From Gemmiger sp. An194 (GTDB lineage Bacteria > Bacillota > Clostridia > Oscillospirales > Ruminococcaceae): a DNA stretch of 64,000 bases. Positions 1 to 8,648 of this stretch are shown piece by piece. The DNA lies in NCBI RefSeq assembly GCF_002160145.1, contig NZ_NFKA01000013.1, forward strand, positions 35,529-99,528, in the 5' to 3' direction. Below the pieces are notes generated by a model. The model ran no database searches and had not been told where the DNA came from. It saw only the letters and a program-made list of their open reading frames with translations. Every line of letters starts with the position of its first letter. Position 1 is the stretch's first letter. The position numbers and the translations under genes were made by a program.

Positions 1-504
1 CCCAAGAACATGGATTTCCTGTGGGAGATCAACGATCCGGACATCTATTGGGACGGCTCCTTCATCCAACCGGTGGAGGGCAAGATCCTGCGGGACTACG
101 CGGTGCTGGAATACACCGACCGGCTGGACCCCACCGACCCGCTGAACGCGGCCATCCCGCTGGACCAGATCGCCGCCTATAACGCCAACATCGCGCCCCG
201 TCGCAGCATCAACGTAACGCTGGCCACCACCTCCGGCAGTACCGTGGTAGCTCCCGCTGCCGGCCGGGTGGTCTATGCCGAGACCAACGGCAGTCTTGGC
301 CGTGTGGTGGTGATCGAGCACGGCTGCGGCGTGAAGAGCCTGTTCTATCTGCTGGGCCGCCGGGATGTGGACGAGGGCGACTTCGTGACCCAGGGCCAGC
401 AGATCGGCACCACTCAGGGGCATGTGATCTGCGAGATGCGTGTGGGCGACATCCCTGTGAATCCCTGGGATGCCTGGCGCGGAACCGGCGGGCTGTTCTT
501 CTGA
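1..504 (+). CDS. LytM/M23-like domain protein with lost catalytic residues, 5' end outside window
   Basis: The reading frame is open at the left edge, so the N-terminus is missing. The visible part resembles the C-terminal M23 (LytM) beta-sheet fold: a segment like TVVAPAAGRVVYA, then VVVIEHGCG, then the usual VTQGQQIGTT turn and a closing VGDIPVNPW. In active M23 endopeptidases the metal is held by HxxxD and HxH. Here the first site reads RRSIN and the second reads HVICEM, so the zinc ligands are largely gone. A non-catalytic role in the envelope, such as binding or activating another hydrolase as known for EnvC/NlpD-type LytM proteins, is an inference. bioY follows after 35 bp. Confidence 0.7.
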   Translation, partial: PKNMDFLWEINDPDIYWDGSFIQPVEGKILRDYAVLEYTDRLDPTDPLNAAIPLDQIAAYNANIAPRRSINVTLATTSGSTVVAPAAGRVVYAETNGSLGRVVVIEHGCGVKSLFYLLGRRDVDEGDFVTQGQQIGTTQGHVICEMRVGDIPVNPWDAWRGTGGLFF

Positions 505-539
505 GCCCGTCCGTTTCCCATTTTCCAAGGAGCGTTGTC

Positions 540-1088
540 ATGCATAAAACCCAAACCCTTACCCGCACTGCCATGGGGGCGGTAATCATTGCTCTGTGCG
601 CCTGGATCAGCATTCCGGCGGCAGTGCCCTTCACCCTGCAGACTCTCGGCATCTTTCTGGTGCTGACGGCACTGGGGCCCCGTCAGGGAACCGGGGCCAT
701 TCTGGTCTATATCCTGCTGGGCCTGATCGGCCTGCCGGTCTTTGCCGGTTTTTCCGGAGGTCCGGGCGCGCTGATCGGCCCCACCGGCGGCTACATCGTG
801 GGCTTCGCCCTCATCGGCTTTGCCTGCCTTTTGACCCAGTGGCTTCCCCTGCCCGAGCCGGTCCGCTGCACGGCAGGCTGCCTGCTGGGACTGGCGGCCT
901 GCTATGCCTTCGGCACCATCTGGTTCATCCGGGTGTCGGCTGCAAACGGCAATGTTTACAGTCTGCCTGCGGTGCTGGCCATGTGTGTAGTACCTTTTAT
1001 CCTGCCGGACTGCATCAAGCTGGTCCTGGCGCTGGTCATCGGCCGCCGCCTGGCACGGGCACTCCGCCCTGCAGGCACTGTCTGCTGA
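540..1088 (+). CDS. bioY: Biotin transporter substrate-binding subunit BioY
   Basis: BioY is the S component of ECF-type biotin transporters. It captures biotin in the membrane and works alone or with the shared EcfAAT module, which is not in this window. The 182-residue protein has about six hydrophobic segments and family hallmarks near the N-terminus (PFTLQTLG, then a glycine-rich GLIGLPVFAGFSGG and GPTGGYIVGF). Length is normal for BioY. The start is preceded by AAGGAG with good spacing. No biotin synthesis gene or BirA operator was recognised upstream. A strong terminator follows. Confidence 0.93.
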   Translation: MHKTQTLTRTAMGAVIIALCAWISIPAAVPFTLQTLGIFLVLTALGPRQGTGAILVYILLGLIGLPVFAGFSGGPGALIGPTGGYIVGFALIGFACLLTQWLPLPEPVRCTAGCLLGLAACYAFGTIWFIRVSAANGNVYSLPAVLAMCVVPFILPDCIKLVLALVIGRRLARALRPAGTVC

Positions 1089-1113
1089 TCGGCTTTTCAC
1101 AACACAACAAAAA

Positions 1114-1154
1114 CGGAAGGCCCGCTGCAAATGCAGCGGGCCTTCCGCTTTGTT
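1114..1154 (+). terminator. Intrinsic terminator after bioY, probably bidirectional
   Basis: A 16-bp perfect stem (1114-1129 with 1132-1147) is followed by a T-rich stretch on the plus strand. On the minus strand the other flank is also T-rich, so the hairpin can also end the convergent AAA gene. Confidence 0.85.
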
Positions 1155-1157
1155 CTT

Positions 1158-3173
1158 TTATTCGGCTTCCTCCAGCGCAAAATCCCCCAGTGTCAGCTCG
1201 TCCAGCGCAGCCTCCGGCTCCGCGGCCAGACGGCGGCTCTGGTTCAGAATCGCCCGTTCCAGAAGATTGCGGGCCATGCGGCCGTTGCCGTTTTCATCGG
1301 CATTCTCTGCCTGCGCCCGGGTGAAGCATTCGGTCAGCGGTGCCTGACAGCCCTCCGCCAGCCGGTAGCCCCGGCCCTTTGCATTCAGCTCCAGAATGCG
1401 CCACAGCTCCTCGCCGGTGTAATCCGGGAACTCGATCTTGTTGGGAAAACGGGAGGCAAGGCCGCTGTTGGCGGTCAAAAACTGCTCCATCTCTCTGGAA
1501 TAGCCCGCCAGAATCACCACCAGATCGTCCCGGTGATCCTCCATGCCCTTCACCAGCGTGTCAATGGCCTCCAGTCCGAAGCTGTCGTCCTTGCCCCGGT
1601 AGAGGGAGTAGGCCTCGTCGATGAACAGCACGCCGCCCAGCGCCGAGCGGATCACCTGATTGGTAAGGGGCGCGGTGTGGCCCACATAGCGGCCCACCAG
1701 ATCCGCCCGGCTCACCTCCACCAGCTGGCCGCCCCGCAGCGCGCCGATGGCCTTCAGATATTTGCCTACCAGTCGGGCGATGGTGGTCTTGCCGGTGCCC
1801 GGATTGCCCGCGAAGATCATATGCATGGAAACCGACCCGGTCTTCATACCCGCCTGGGCCCGGCGCTGGTTAGCCTGCACGCTGTCCTTCAGGCGCAGCA
1901 CGTAGTCCTTCACCTCGGCAAGACCCACGATGTTTTCCAGCTCCCGGTCCACCTCGTCCAGCATGCCGGTATACTCCTGCCGCAGCAGGCCCAGCAGATC
2001 CTCCGGCTGACCGCCGTCCACCACGACCAGCGCCCGGCTCTCCGGGGCCGTGAGCGCAGCCGCCGCGCCCACCGCCGGTTCTTTTTCCAGCTTATACTCT
2101 GCCAGCGCCTGAAAGCACCGGTCATAAAATTCCCCGATGGGCTCCGCGCCCCGGCCGGGGCTTGCCTGCCGCCGGGCCAGCGCCTTGAAATCCTCATCCG
2201 CCGTGACGGTCAGCTTCAGCTGCCGGGCCGCATGCTCGGTCAGCTGCTCCAGCCCGCGCCCGGCAATGGCCGACAGCTCCTCTTCGGTGAAGGGCCGGGT
2301 GGCGCACACATCGCTCAGCGCGTTCACCATGCCCGCACCCATCCGGTCCGCCAGCTTTTCCGGGCCTTTCTCGCTCAGGAACACCAGATACTTTCCCCGG
2401 GGCGTCAGCTGGCTCACCGCATCCGGCACCAGAGCGGTGCCCACATCCACCAGCATTCCCTTCTGCACCGCATAGCGGCTGTTCAGCGGGGCCTTGCCGG
2501 TCTGGGCCAGCGCCGCCAGCATGTTCAGAAAGCCCGGGTGGCACCGCTCGTAATGGCAGAACACCAGGATCTGCCCCGGTCCGTTCAACGCACTGTACAG
2601 GTCCTGCAAAAACAGCTTCTCCTGCCCGGGGCCCGGGTAAAGGCCCAGGTCCATCCAGGCGATCTGCGGCCCGCTCAGCAGCTTGCGGTCCGCCATTTCC
2701 CGGGCAATGGCCTCCAGCGCCGTGTGCTTGCCGGTGCCCGCCGGGCCGTGGAGCAAAAGCACACCCCGGGCGGTTTCCCCCGCCGTACCCAGTACGAAGG
2801 GCCGCTTGAAGGCCCTCACCAGCTGTTTGAGGAATTCCGGCTGACCCAGCACGCTTTTTCCAAGCGTTTCCTCCAGCCCGTCAAAGGCGTCCGCCTGCGC
2901 AGGGGTGAGCACAGTGCGCCGGGCCGCCTGTGCCTCGGCTTCGGTGAGCAGGCCGTCCCGCTGCATGGTGTGCTCCAGCTCGCCCCCCAGCCGGCTGATC
3001 TCCTCGGCCTGGCGGGCCAGCGCTTCGCTCAGCGCCTGCTGATTCTTTTGCAATGTCTGCTGTGCATCCTGTGCCGGCTTCTGGCTCTGGGCCGGTTTTG
3101 CCGCACCCGCCCGCAGCCGCCCGCCGGGGCCGAACACTCCGTTCATCAGGTCTTCCCAATCGCTTGCTCCCAT
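1158..3173 (-). CDS. Two-module AAA ATPase: degenerate ClpB-like module plus CbbX/SpoVK-like module
   Basis: The 671-residue protein has a coiled, charged N-terminus (about 30-85) and two AAA modules. The first (about 105-300) looks like a ClpB second-domain fold, but its P-loop (GPAGTGKH at 143-150) lacks the usual Thr/Ser after Lys. Its Walker B region, LVFCHYERCHP, has Cys-His where ClpB has Asp-Glu. The second module (about 410-650) is of the CbbX/SpoVK type with an intact P-loop (GNPGTGKTT, about 456) and Walker B (VLFIDEAY, about 515). I infer one active and one structural module; the substrate is unknown. The start is preceded by AAAAGGAGG. It converges with bioY. Confidence 0.8.
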   Translation of the reverse strand: MGASDWEDLMNGVFGPGGRLRAGAAKPAQSQKPAQDAQQTLQKNQQALSEALARQAEEISRLGGELEHTMQRDGLLTEAEAQAARRTVLTPAQADAFDGLEETLGKSVLGQPEFLKQLVRAFKRPFVLGTAGETARGVLLLHGPAGTGKHTALEAIAREMADRKLLSGPQIAWMDLGLYPGPGQEKLFLQDLYSALNGPGQILVFCHYERCHPGFLNMLAALAQTGKAPLNSRYAVQKGMLVDVGTALVPDAVSQLTPRGKYLVFLSEKGPEKLADRMGAGMVNALSDVCATRPFTEEELSAIAGRGLEQLTEHAARQLKLTVTADEDFKALARRQASPGRGAEPIGEFYDRCFQALAEYKLEKEPAVGAAAALTAPESRALVVVDGGQPEDLLGLLRQEYTGMLDEVDRELENIVGLAEVKDYVLRLKDSVQANQRRAQAGMKTGSVSMHMIFAGNPGTGKTTIARLVGKYLKAIGALRGGQLVEVSRADLVGRYVGHTAPLTNQVIRSALGGVLFIDEAYSLYRGKDDSFGLEAIDTLVKGMEDHRDDLVVILAGYSREMEQFLTANSGLASRFPNKIEFPDYTGEELWRILELNAKGRGYRLAEGCQAPLTECFTRAQAENADENGNGRMARNLLERAILNQSRRLAAEPEAALDELTLGDFALEEAE

Positions 3174-3248
3174 GGCTCGCGCCCTCCTTTTGCCGTCTGG
3201 CGGCAGTCATCTGCCCTTATTGTACCACAGACCGCGGCCGTTTTGCGG

Positions 3249-3290
3249 AAAAAAAACAAGGCATCCAGCCGCTGGCCGGATGCCTTGTTT
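3249..3290 (-). terminator. Intrinsic terminator of prfC
   Basis: A 13-bp stem (3254-3266 with 3278-3290) is followed on the minus strand by a run of eight T. It lies a few bases beyond the prfC stop codon. Confidence 0.88.
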
Positions 3291-3295
3291 GAAAA

Positions 3296-4891
3296 TCACA
3301 CGTTGCCGAACTCGCTGAGCTCCAGGCCCTCGTTGTGCTGCTGGGCCCAGTTGATGGCCCAGGGGGTGGTGAAGAGCAGCAGCTTGTTGCCCTTCAGGTC
3401 CTCGATGCGCTTGGTGTCGCTGGTCAGGTCCAGATCCTTCGGGTCCAGGTCCTCGTTCTCGATCCAGCGGATGTGCTCGAAGGGAAGCTTCTGCATGCGG
3501 ATGTCCACGTTGTACTCGTTCTTCAGCCGGTACTCCAGCACCTCAAACTGCAGCACGCCCACAACGCCCACGATGACCTCCTCCATGCCGCCGTTCAGCT
3601 CGCGGAAGATCTGGATGGCGCCCTCCTGGGCCACCTGCTCCATGCCCTTCACGAACTGCTTGCGCTTCATGGTGTCCACCTGAGTGATCCGGGCGAAATG
3701 CTCGGGCGCGAAGGTGGGAATGCCCGCATACTGGATCTTCTCCTTGCCGGTGCACAGGGTGTCGCCGATGGAGAAGATACCCGGGTCAAACAGACCGATG
3801 ATATCACCGGCGTAGGCCTCGTCCACGGTGGCCCGGTCCTGAGCCATCAGCTGGGTGGACTGGGCCAGCTTGATCTTCTTGCCGCCCTGCACGTGGGTGA
3901 CCTCCATGCCGCGCTCGAACTTGCCCGAGCAGATGCGCATAAAGGCAATGCGGTCCCGATGGGCCTTGTTCATGTTGGCCTGGATCTTGAAGATGAAGCC
4001 GGAGAAGGTATTCTGGGCAGGCTCGACCAGCTCGTCGCCGCTCTTGCGGGGCAGCGGGCTGGGAGACAGGCGCAGGAATTCCTTCAGGAAGGGCTCCACG
4101 CCGAAGTTGGTCAGCGCAGAGCCGAAGAACACGGGGCTCAGGCGGCCGGTCTGCACGGCTTCCATGTCGAAGTCGTAGCTGGCGCCGTCCAGCAGCTCGA
4201 TGTCCTCGGCCAGCTTCTCATGCAGGGGCGCGGTGATCAGCTCGTCCAGGCTGGGATCGCCCAGCTCGGCCTCGATCTTGTCCAGGATCTTCACGCCGTT
4301 GGCCTTGCCGTCGCTCTGGAAGGCCAGAATGTGGCGGCTTTCCCGGTCGAACACGCCCTTGAACTCCTTGCCGCAGCCGATGGGCCAGTTCATGGGATAG
4401 GTCTGGATGCCCAGAATGTTCTCGATCTCCTCCATCAGGTCAAAGGGGTCCCGGGCCTCACGGTCCATCTTGTTAATGAAGGTGAAGATGGGGATATGAC
4501 GCAGGGTGCACACCTTGAACAGCTTGATGGTCTGGGCCTCAACGCCCTTGGCGGCGTCGATGACCATGACCGCCGCGTCGGCGGCCATCAGGGTGCGGTA
4601 GGTGTCCTCCGAGAAGTCCTGGTGACCGGGGGTGTCCAGGATGTTGACACATTTGCCGTCGTATTCAAACTGCAGCACCGAGCTGGTAACCGAGATACCG
4701 CGCTGCTTCTCGATCTCCATCCAGTCGCTGACCGCGTGGCGGGCGCTCTGCTTGCCCTTAACGCTGCCTGCCTGCTGGATCGCGCCGCCGTACAGCAGCA
4801 GCTTTTCGGTGAGGGTGGTTTTACCGGCGTCCGGGTGGCTGATGATCGCAAAGGTGCGCCGGCGCTGGATCTCTTGCCGTAAATCGGCCAT
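3296..4891 (-). CDS. prfC: Peptide chain release factor 3
   Basis: RF3 is a translational GTPase that recycles RF1/RF2 from the ribosome after termination. The protein (531 residues, normal length) opens with the GTPase domain. G1 is ISHPDAGKTTLTE, followed by the RGISVTSS switch I region, DTPGHQDF (G3) and NKMDRE (G4). RF3-specific features include the SVLQFEYDGK segment and the C-terminal GVVGVLQFEVLEYRL region, which separate it from EF-G. AAGGAGG precedes the ATG. It appears to be a single-gene transcript with a GC-rich leader. Confidence 0.96.
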   Translation of the reverse strand: MADLRQEIQRRRTFAIISHPDAGKTTLTEKLLLYGGAIQQAGSVKGKQSARHAVSDWMEIEKQRGISVTSSVLQFEYDGKCVNILDTPGHQDFSEDTYRTLMAADAAVMVIDAAKGVEAQTIKLFKVCTLRHIPIFTFINKMDREARDPFDLMEEIENILGIQTYPMNWPIGCGKEFKGVFDRESRHILAFQSDGKANGVKILDKIEAELGDPSLDELITAPLHEKLAEDIELLDGASYDFDMEAVQTGRLSPVFFGSALTNFGVEPFLKEFLRLSPSPLPRKSGDELVEPAQNTFSGFIFKIQANMNKAHRDRIAFMRICSGKFERGMEVTHVQGGKKIKLAQSTQLMAQDRATVDEAYAGDIIGLFDPGIFSIGDTLCTGKEKIQYAGIPTFAPEHFARITQVDTMKRKQFVKGMEQVAQEGAIQIFRELNGGMEEVIVGVVGVLQFEVLEYRLKNEYNVDIRMQKLPFEHIRWIENEDLDPKDLDLTSDTKRIEDLKGNKLLLFTTPWAINWAQQHNEGLELSEFGNV

Positions 4892-5037
4892 AGATGCTTG
4901 TCCTCCTTATATTCTGGGGCGGCACACACGCGCCGCACGAGGTTTGGTCCTTTAAAAACACAACACTCTATATATTATTACATCCAAAAGGGCTTTTGCA
5001 AGGGGAAATGCGCAAAAACAAAGGGTTTTCGGGCTTT

Positions 5038-5901
5038 TCACCAGCCCTTTTTGCGCACAAAGCAGGGCAGCGGCGCGGTGGGCGCCCAGTTGGCGAACTC
5101 ACACACCAGCACCGTGTATTCCCGGATGGGCAGCGCCCGGAAAAATTCCAGCAGAGCATTCTTCTCCCCGTCACCGTTGGGGCCGCCGCTGTACAAACAG
5201 GCCGCCAGAATTCCGCCGGGCCGCAGCGCCGCCAGCGCGGCCTCCACCGCGGGCAGGCTGCTTTTCGGGGTGGTGAACAGGCTGTGGTCCGCCCCGGGCA
5301 GATAGCCGAAGTTGAAGACCACACAGTCCGCGCTGCCCGCTTCCACCAGCTGTGCCAGATTTGCGTGGTCCGCCTGCACCGCCCGGCCAATGTCCGAAAG
5401 GCCCGCCGCGGCCAGCCGGGCATTGGTGTTGTCCACTGCCTGCTGCTGCAGATCCAGCGCCAGCACCCGGCCCCCCGGCCCGGCCAGACGGCACAAAAAT
5501 TCCGTATCGCCCCCGTTGCCGCAGGTGGCATCCACAAAAAAGCCGCCGGGCAGCAGATTCTGCCGCAGAAAATCGTGGGTCAGGCCAACCGCGGTGGGGT
5601 CCGGCACCCGGTGCCTGCGCCAGAGATTCCCGGCAGGGGAAAAGCCGAATTTTTCCGCCAGCGCCTTCTCAGCCGGGCTCTCCCCCAGCGTCAGAAAATG
5701 CAGGCTTTCGCCGGTATATCCGCCGGTGCTTTTCAGCACCTGCCGCAGCAAAAAGCTGCCGTAGCCCTTCCGCCGCCAGGCCGGGTCCACCCAGAAGGAG
5801 GCAAGCTGCCAGCCCTCGCCCTGTTGAACACAGCTGCACCGCCCCACAAGCAGTTTTTCTTTATATAACAGGAATTCTTCTCCTTCACGTATCACCCGCA
5901 C
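5038..5901 (-). CDS. GNAT acetyltransferase fused to MnmM-type tRNA methyltransferase
   Basis: The N-terminal third is a GNAT fold with the acetyl-CoA loop motif RRKGYG after FWVDPAW. The C-terminal two-thirds is a class I SAM methyltransferase of the MnmM (YtqB) family, with motif I DATCGNGGDTEFL and the family signature FNFGYLPGADHS. MnmM converts nm5s2U34 to mnm5s2U34 in tRNA of Gram-positive bacteria and is normally a stand-alone protein of about 190 residues. The fused GNAT half is unusual. The open frame extends to a TTG at 5922, but no ribosome-binding site precedes it. The GTG at 5901 has GGAAAGG upstream and is preferred; the exact start is uncertain. Confidence 0.82.
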   Translation of the reverse strand: MRVIREGEEFLLYKEKLLVGRCSCVQQGEGWQLASFWVDPAWRRKGYGSFLLRQVLKSTGGYTGESLHFLTLGESPAEKALAEKFGFSPAGNLWRRHRVPDPTAVGLTHDFLRQNLLPGGFFVDATCGNGGDTEFLCRLAGPGGRVLALDLQQQAVDNTNARLAAAGLSDIGRAVQADHANLAQLVEAGSADCVVFNFGYLPGADHSLFTTPKSSLPAVEAALAALRPGGILAACLYSGGPNGDGEKNALLEFFRALPIREYTVLVCEFANWAPTAPLPCFVRKKGW

Positions 5902-5939
5902 GCCATTGCCCTGCCTTTCCAAATATGATATGCTTATAT

Positions 5940-5979
5940 GGTATGAGCCCGGGCATCATTCCGCGCCCGGAATCATACC
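5940..5979. repeat. Long imperfect inverted repeat between divergent genes
   Basis: GGTATGA (5940-5946) pairs with TCATACC (5973-5979), and inside it CCGGGC (5949-5954) pairs with GCCCGG (5965-5970). The repeat sits between the divergent MnmM-fusion gene and htrA. It has no T-tract on either side, so it is more likely an operator or RNA structure than a terminator. Confidence 0.5.
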
Positions 5980-6139
5980 AATTATACATGGATTTCACAG
6001 TTTTTTCACCCGGCCATAAAATGTTTTTCACGGCGGGCGGATAGACTATAACCAGAACGATAAGCAAGGGGCCGCAGAAGCGGCGTTTCATTGGAGCAAA
6101 CGCCCCGGACCCCCTGTTCACCTGAAAGGATGATAGAGT

Positions 6140-7474
6140 ATGGAAAACAAATGGGAATATGATTATTCCGGCAGCTACCCGAACAGCGGCGGCGGCAACC
6201 CCACCCCCGCTTCCTACACCCCGATGGGCCCCACCGGTGAACCCTCCATGGGCGCCGGCAGCAGCACCGACTACACCACCCCCGGCGCTTCCACGCCCGG
6301 CTTTGGCCCCTCCGCTCCCATGGGCGGCGAACCCCAGCCGCCCCGCATGAAAAAGAGCCATCCCCGGCTGAAGAAGGTGGCCGCGGGCGCCCTGGCACTG
6401 GTGCTGGTGGCAGGCGTAAGCTTCGGCGGCGGCTACGCGGGCTTCTACGTGGCCGACAAGACCAGCAGTGCCCGCATCGTGTACCAGAGTGCCAATCCCT
6501 CCGGTACCGCCACCAGCAGCACCGACGGCTCCGCTTCTCTGGACCCGCTGGTGAACGTGATCAATTCCATCACCCCCAGCGTGGTGGAGATCACCACCGA
6601 GCAGATGGTCACCACCAGCTACGGCTTCTGGGGCGGTCAGCAGATTGTGAGCGGCGCGGGCAGCGGCGTGATTTTCACCGCTGACGGCTACATCATCACC
6701 AACGCCCATGTGGTGGAGGGTGCCCAGCAGATCACCGTGAAGCTGAACGATGGCACCACCTACAACGCCACTCTGATCGGCTCGGACTCCCAGAGCGACA
6801 TCGCGGTCATCAAGATCGATGCCTCCGGCCTGACCCCGGCGATCCTGGGCGACTCCGACACCATCGCCATCGGTGAGACCGCCATCGCGGTGGGCAACCC
6901 CAGCAACCTGGGCGTGACCTCCACCGACGGCATCATCAGCGCGCTGAACCGCAGCGTGACCGTGGAAGGCAACACCATGAACCTGATCCAAACCAGCGCT
7001 GCCATCAGCCCGGGCAACTCCGGCGGCGGCCTGTTCAACTCCAAGGGCGAGCTGATCGGCATCGTAAACGCGAAGAACGCTGATGAGAACGCCGAGGGTC
7101 TGGGCTTCGCCATTCCCATCAACACCGCCAAGGCTGTGGCCCAGGATCTGATCGAAAACGGCTACGTGACCGGCCGTCCTGTTCTGGGCATCACCGTGGT
7201 GAGCATCACCGACGCCCAGACCGCTATGCAGTACGGCGTTTCCACTCTGGGCGCTTACGTACAGAGCGTTACTGAGGGCAGCGGCGCTGCCAACGCCGGC
7301 ATGAAGGTTGGTGACCGCATCGTGAGCGTGGGCACCAAGACCGTGACCACCGCCACCGATGTGACCAACGCCCTCCAGGACTACGCCGCGGGCGACACCG
7401 TTCAGGTTCAGGTGGACCGGAACGGCGAGCTGATCACTCTGAATGTGGTTCTGGGCGAAAAGACCCAGGCCTGA
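6140..7474 (+). CDS. htrA: HtrA/DegP-type serine protease, membrane-anchored
   Basis: A trypsin-like S1C protease for envelope protein quality control. It has a Gly/Pro/Ser-rich cytoplasmic N-terminus (1-70), one membrane anchor (about 78-105), a low-complexity linker, a protease domain and one C-terminal PDZ domain (about 345-440). The catalytic triad is visible: His190 in TNAHVVEG, Asp220 in SQSDIAVIK and Ser294 in GNSGGGLF. At 444 residues it has the usual Firmicute HtrA layout. AAAGGA precedes the ATG. It stands alone and ends in a strong terminator. No CssR-like operator was recognised. Confidence 0.93.
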   Translation: MENKWEYDYSGSYPNSGGGNPTPASYTPMGPTGEPSMGAGSSTDYTTPGASTPGFGPSAPMGGEPQPPRMKKSHPRLKKVAAGALALVLVAGVSFGGGYAGFYVADKTSSARIVYQSANPSGTATSSTDGSASLDPLVNVINSITPSVVEITTEQMVTTSYGFWGGQQIVSGAGSGVIFTADGYIITNAHVVEGAQQITVKLNDGTTYNATLIGSDSQSDIAVIKIDASGLTPAILGDSDTIAIGETAIAVGNPSNLGVTSTDGIISALNRSVTVEGNTMNLIQTSAAISPGNSGGGLFNSKGELIGIVNAKNADENAEGLGFAIPINTAKAVAQDLIENGYVTGRPVLGITVVSITDAQTAMQYGVSTLGAYVQSVTEGSGAANAGMKVGDRIVSVGTKTVTTATDVTNALQDYAAGDTVQVQVDRNGELITLNVVLGEKTQA

Positions 7475-7531
7475 TCCCTATACCGATCCCGATTTTTCAT
7501 ATCGTTTCCTTTTTCTGTTTTCACACGAGGG

Positions 7532-7570
7532 CAGGGGGCCGCACAGGCGTGCGGCCCCCTGTTCTTTTTT
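7532..7570 (+). terminator. Intrinsic terminator of htrA
   Basis: A 12-bp perfect GC-rich stem (7532-7543 with 7550-7561) is followed by a T-run of seven bases broken by one C. Confidence 0.9.
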
Positions 7571-7581
7571 TCCGCTTTGCA

Positions 7582-7610
7582 TTGACGCATCCCGCCCAAA
7601 CAGGTATGAT
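7582..7610 (+). promoter_or_regulatory. Sigma-A-type promoter of cysE
   Basis: TTGACG at 7582, a 17-bp spacer and TATGAT at 7605. The expected leader is about 65 nt, too short for a T-box, so classical Cys T-box control is unlikely here. Confidence 0.8.
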
Positions 7611-7680
7611 TAAACTATTCCCCCACCGCTGCGCCGCCAGCGGCGACACAGGGCCGGGTCACCGGTGAAAGGAGCCTTTT

Positions 7681-8592
7681 ATGAACGAGATCAAGCGTCG
7701 GGCCATCCAGAAAACGGTCCAGGGCCTGAATGAAAACTACCAAAGCCACGAGCTGCTCACCCTGAAGCAGGGCATGGAGCTGCCCAACCGCAAAGCAGTG
7801 ATCAACATCCTGCGGGACCTGAAAGAGATCATCTTCCCCGGCTATTACGGCCCCGACAGCCGCCTGGGCGATTTCGGAGACCACTATGCCGGCTACCGGC
7901 TGGACCGGCTGTATGACGACCTGCGCTCCCTGCTGGCCACCGCCCTGCTGTACGAGTGCGGCAAGGAGGGCTGCCAGCTGCACACCGAGCCCCGGGCCGA
8001 TGAGGTATGCGCCGCCTTTTTTGAAAAGCTGCCCACCTTGCAGCAGACTCTGCTGAAGGACGTGCAGGCAGGCTTTGAGGGCGACCCCGCCGCCAAAAGC
8101 CGGGAGGAGATCATCTTCTGCTACCCGGGCTTTTACGCTATCTACATCTATCGGGTGGCCCACGAGCTGTATCTGCAGAACGTGCCCTACATCCCCCGTA
8201 TCATGACCGAATACGCCCACAGCAGCACCGGCATCGACATCAACCCCGGCGCGCAGATCGGCGAATATTTCTTCATTGACCACGGCACCGGTGTGGTCAT
8301 CGGCGAAACCACCATCATCGGCAATCACGTGAAGCTGTATCAGGGCGTTACTCTGGGCGCGCTGTCCACCCGCGGCGGCCAGCAGCTGATGGGCGTGAAG
8401 CGTCACCCCACCGTGTGCGACAATGTGACCATCTATTCCGGCGCCTCGGTGCTGGGCGGCGAGACCGTGATCGGCGAGAACACCACCATCGGCGGCGGAA
8501 CCTTCATCACCGAATCGGTGCCCGCCAACAGCCGCGTGCTGGCCAAACGCCCCGAGCAGACCATCAAATCTCCCACCGATGTGACCGACTGA
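7681..8592 (+). CDS. cysE: Serine O-acetyltransferase
   Basis: Transfers acetyl from acetyl-CoA to L-serine, giving O-acetylserine for cysteine synthesis. The 303-residue protein has the long helical N-terminal domain of the EpsC-type enzymes. A left-handed beta-helix made of hexapeptide repeats follows, including DIHPGAQIG-like repeats (INPGAQIGEYFFID), HGTGVVIGETT and HPTVCDNVTIYSGA. The catalytic His is in the DHGTG segment. GAAAGGAG precedes the ATG. No cysteine synthase gene adjoins it; it is a single-gene unit between its own promoter and terminator. Confidence 0.93.
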   Translation: MNEIKRRAIQKTVQGLNENYQSHELLTLKQGMELPNRKAVINILRDLKEIIFPGYYGPDSRLGDFGDHYAGYRLDRLYDDLRSLLATALLYECGKEGCQLHTEPRADEVCAAFFEKLPTLQQTLLKDVQAGFEGDPAAKSREEIIFCYPGFYAIYIYRVAHELYLQNVPYIPRIMTEYAHSSTGIDINPGAQIGEYFFIDHGTGVVIGETTIIGNHVKLYQGVTLGALSTRGGQQLMGVKRHPTVCDNVTIYSGASVLGGETVIGENTTIGGGTFITESVPANSRVLAKRPEQTIKSPTDVTD

Positions 8593-8611
8593 TTTTCCGT
8601 ACAAACAAAAG

Positions 8612-8648
8612 CGCCGCAGAGAGACAAGGTCTCTCTGCGGCGTTTTTT
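8612..8648 (+). terminator. Intrinsic terminator of cysE
   Basis: A 13-bp perfect stem (8612-8624 with 8630-8642) is followed by six T. It touches the stop end of the convergent GGDEF gene. Confidence 0.9.

Noticed and set aside
1131..3683. An 850-codon plus-strand open frame over the AAA gene
   Set aside because: It is antisense to a clear two-module ATPase, Arg/Gln/His-rich, and runs through terminators.
7611..7680. Cys T-box leader for cysE
   Set aside because: The leader is only about 65 nt and no T-box sequence is present.
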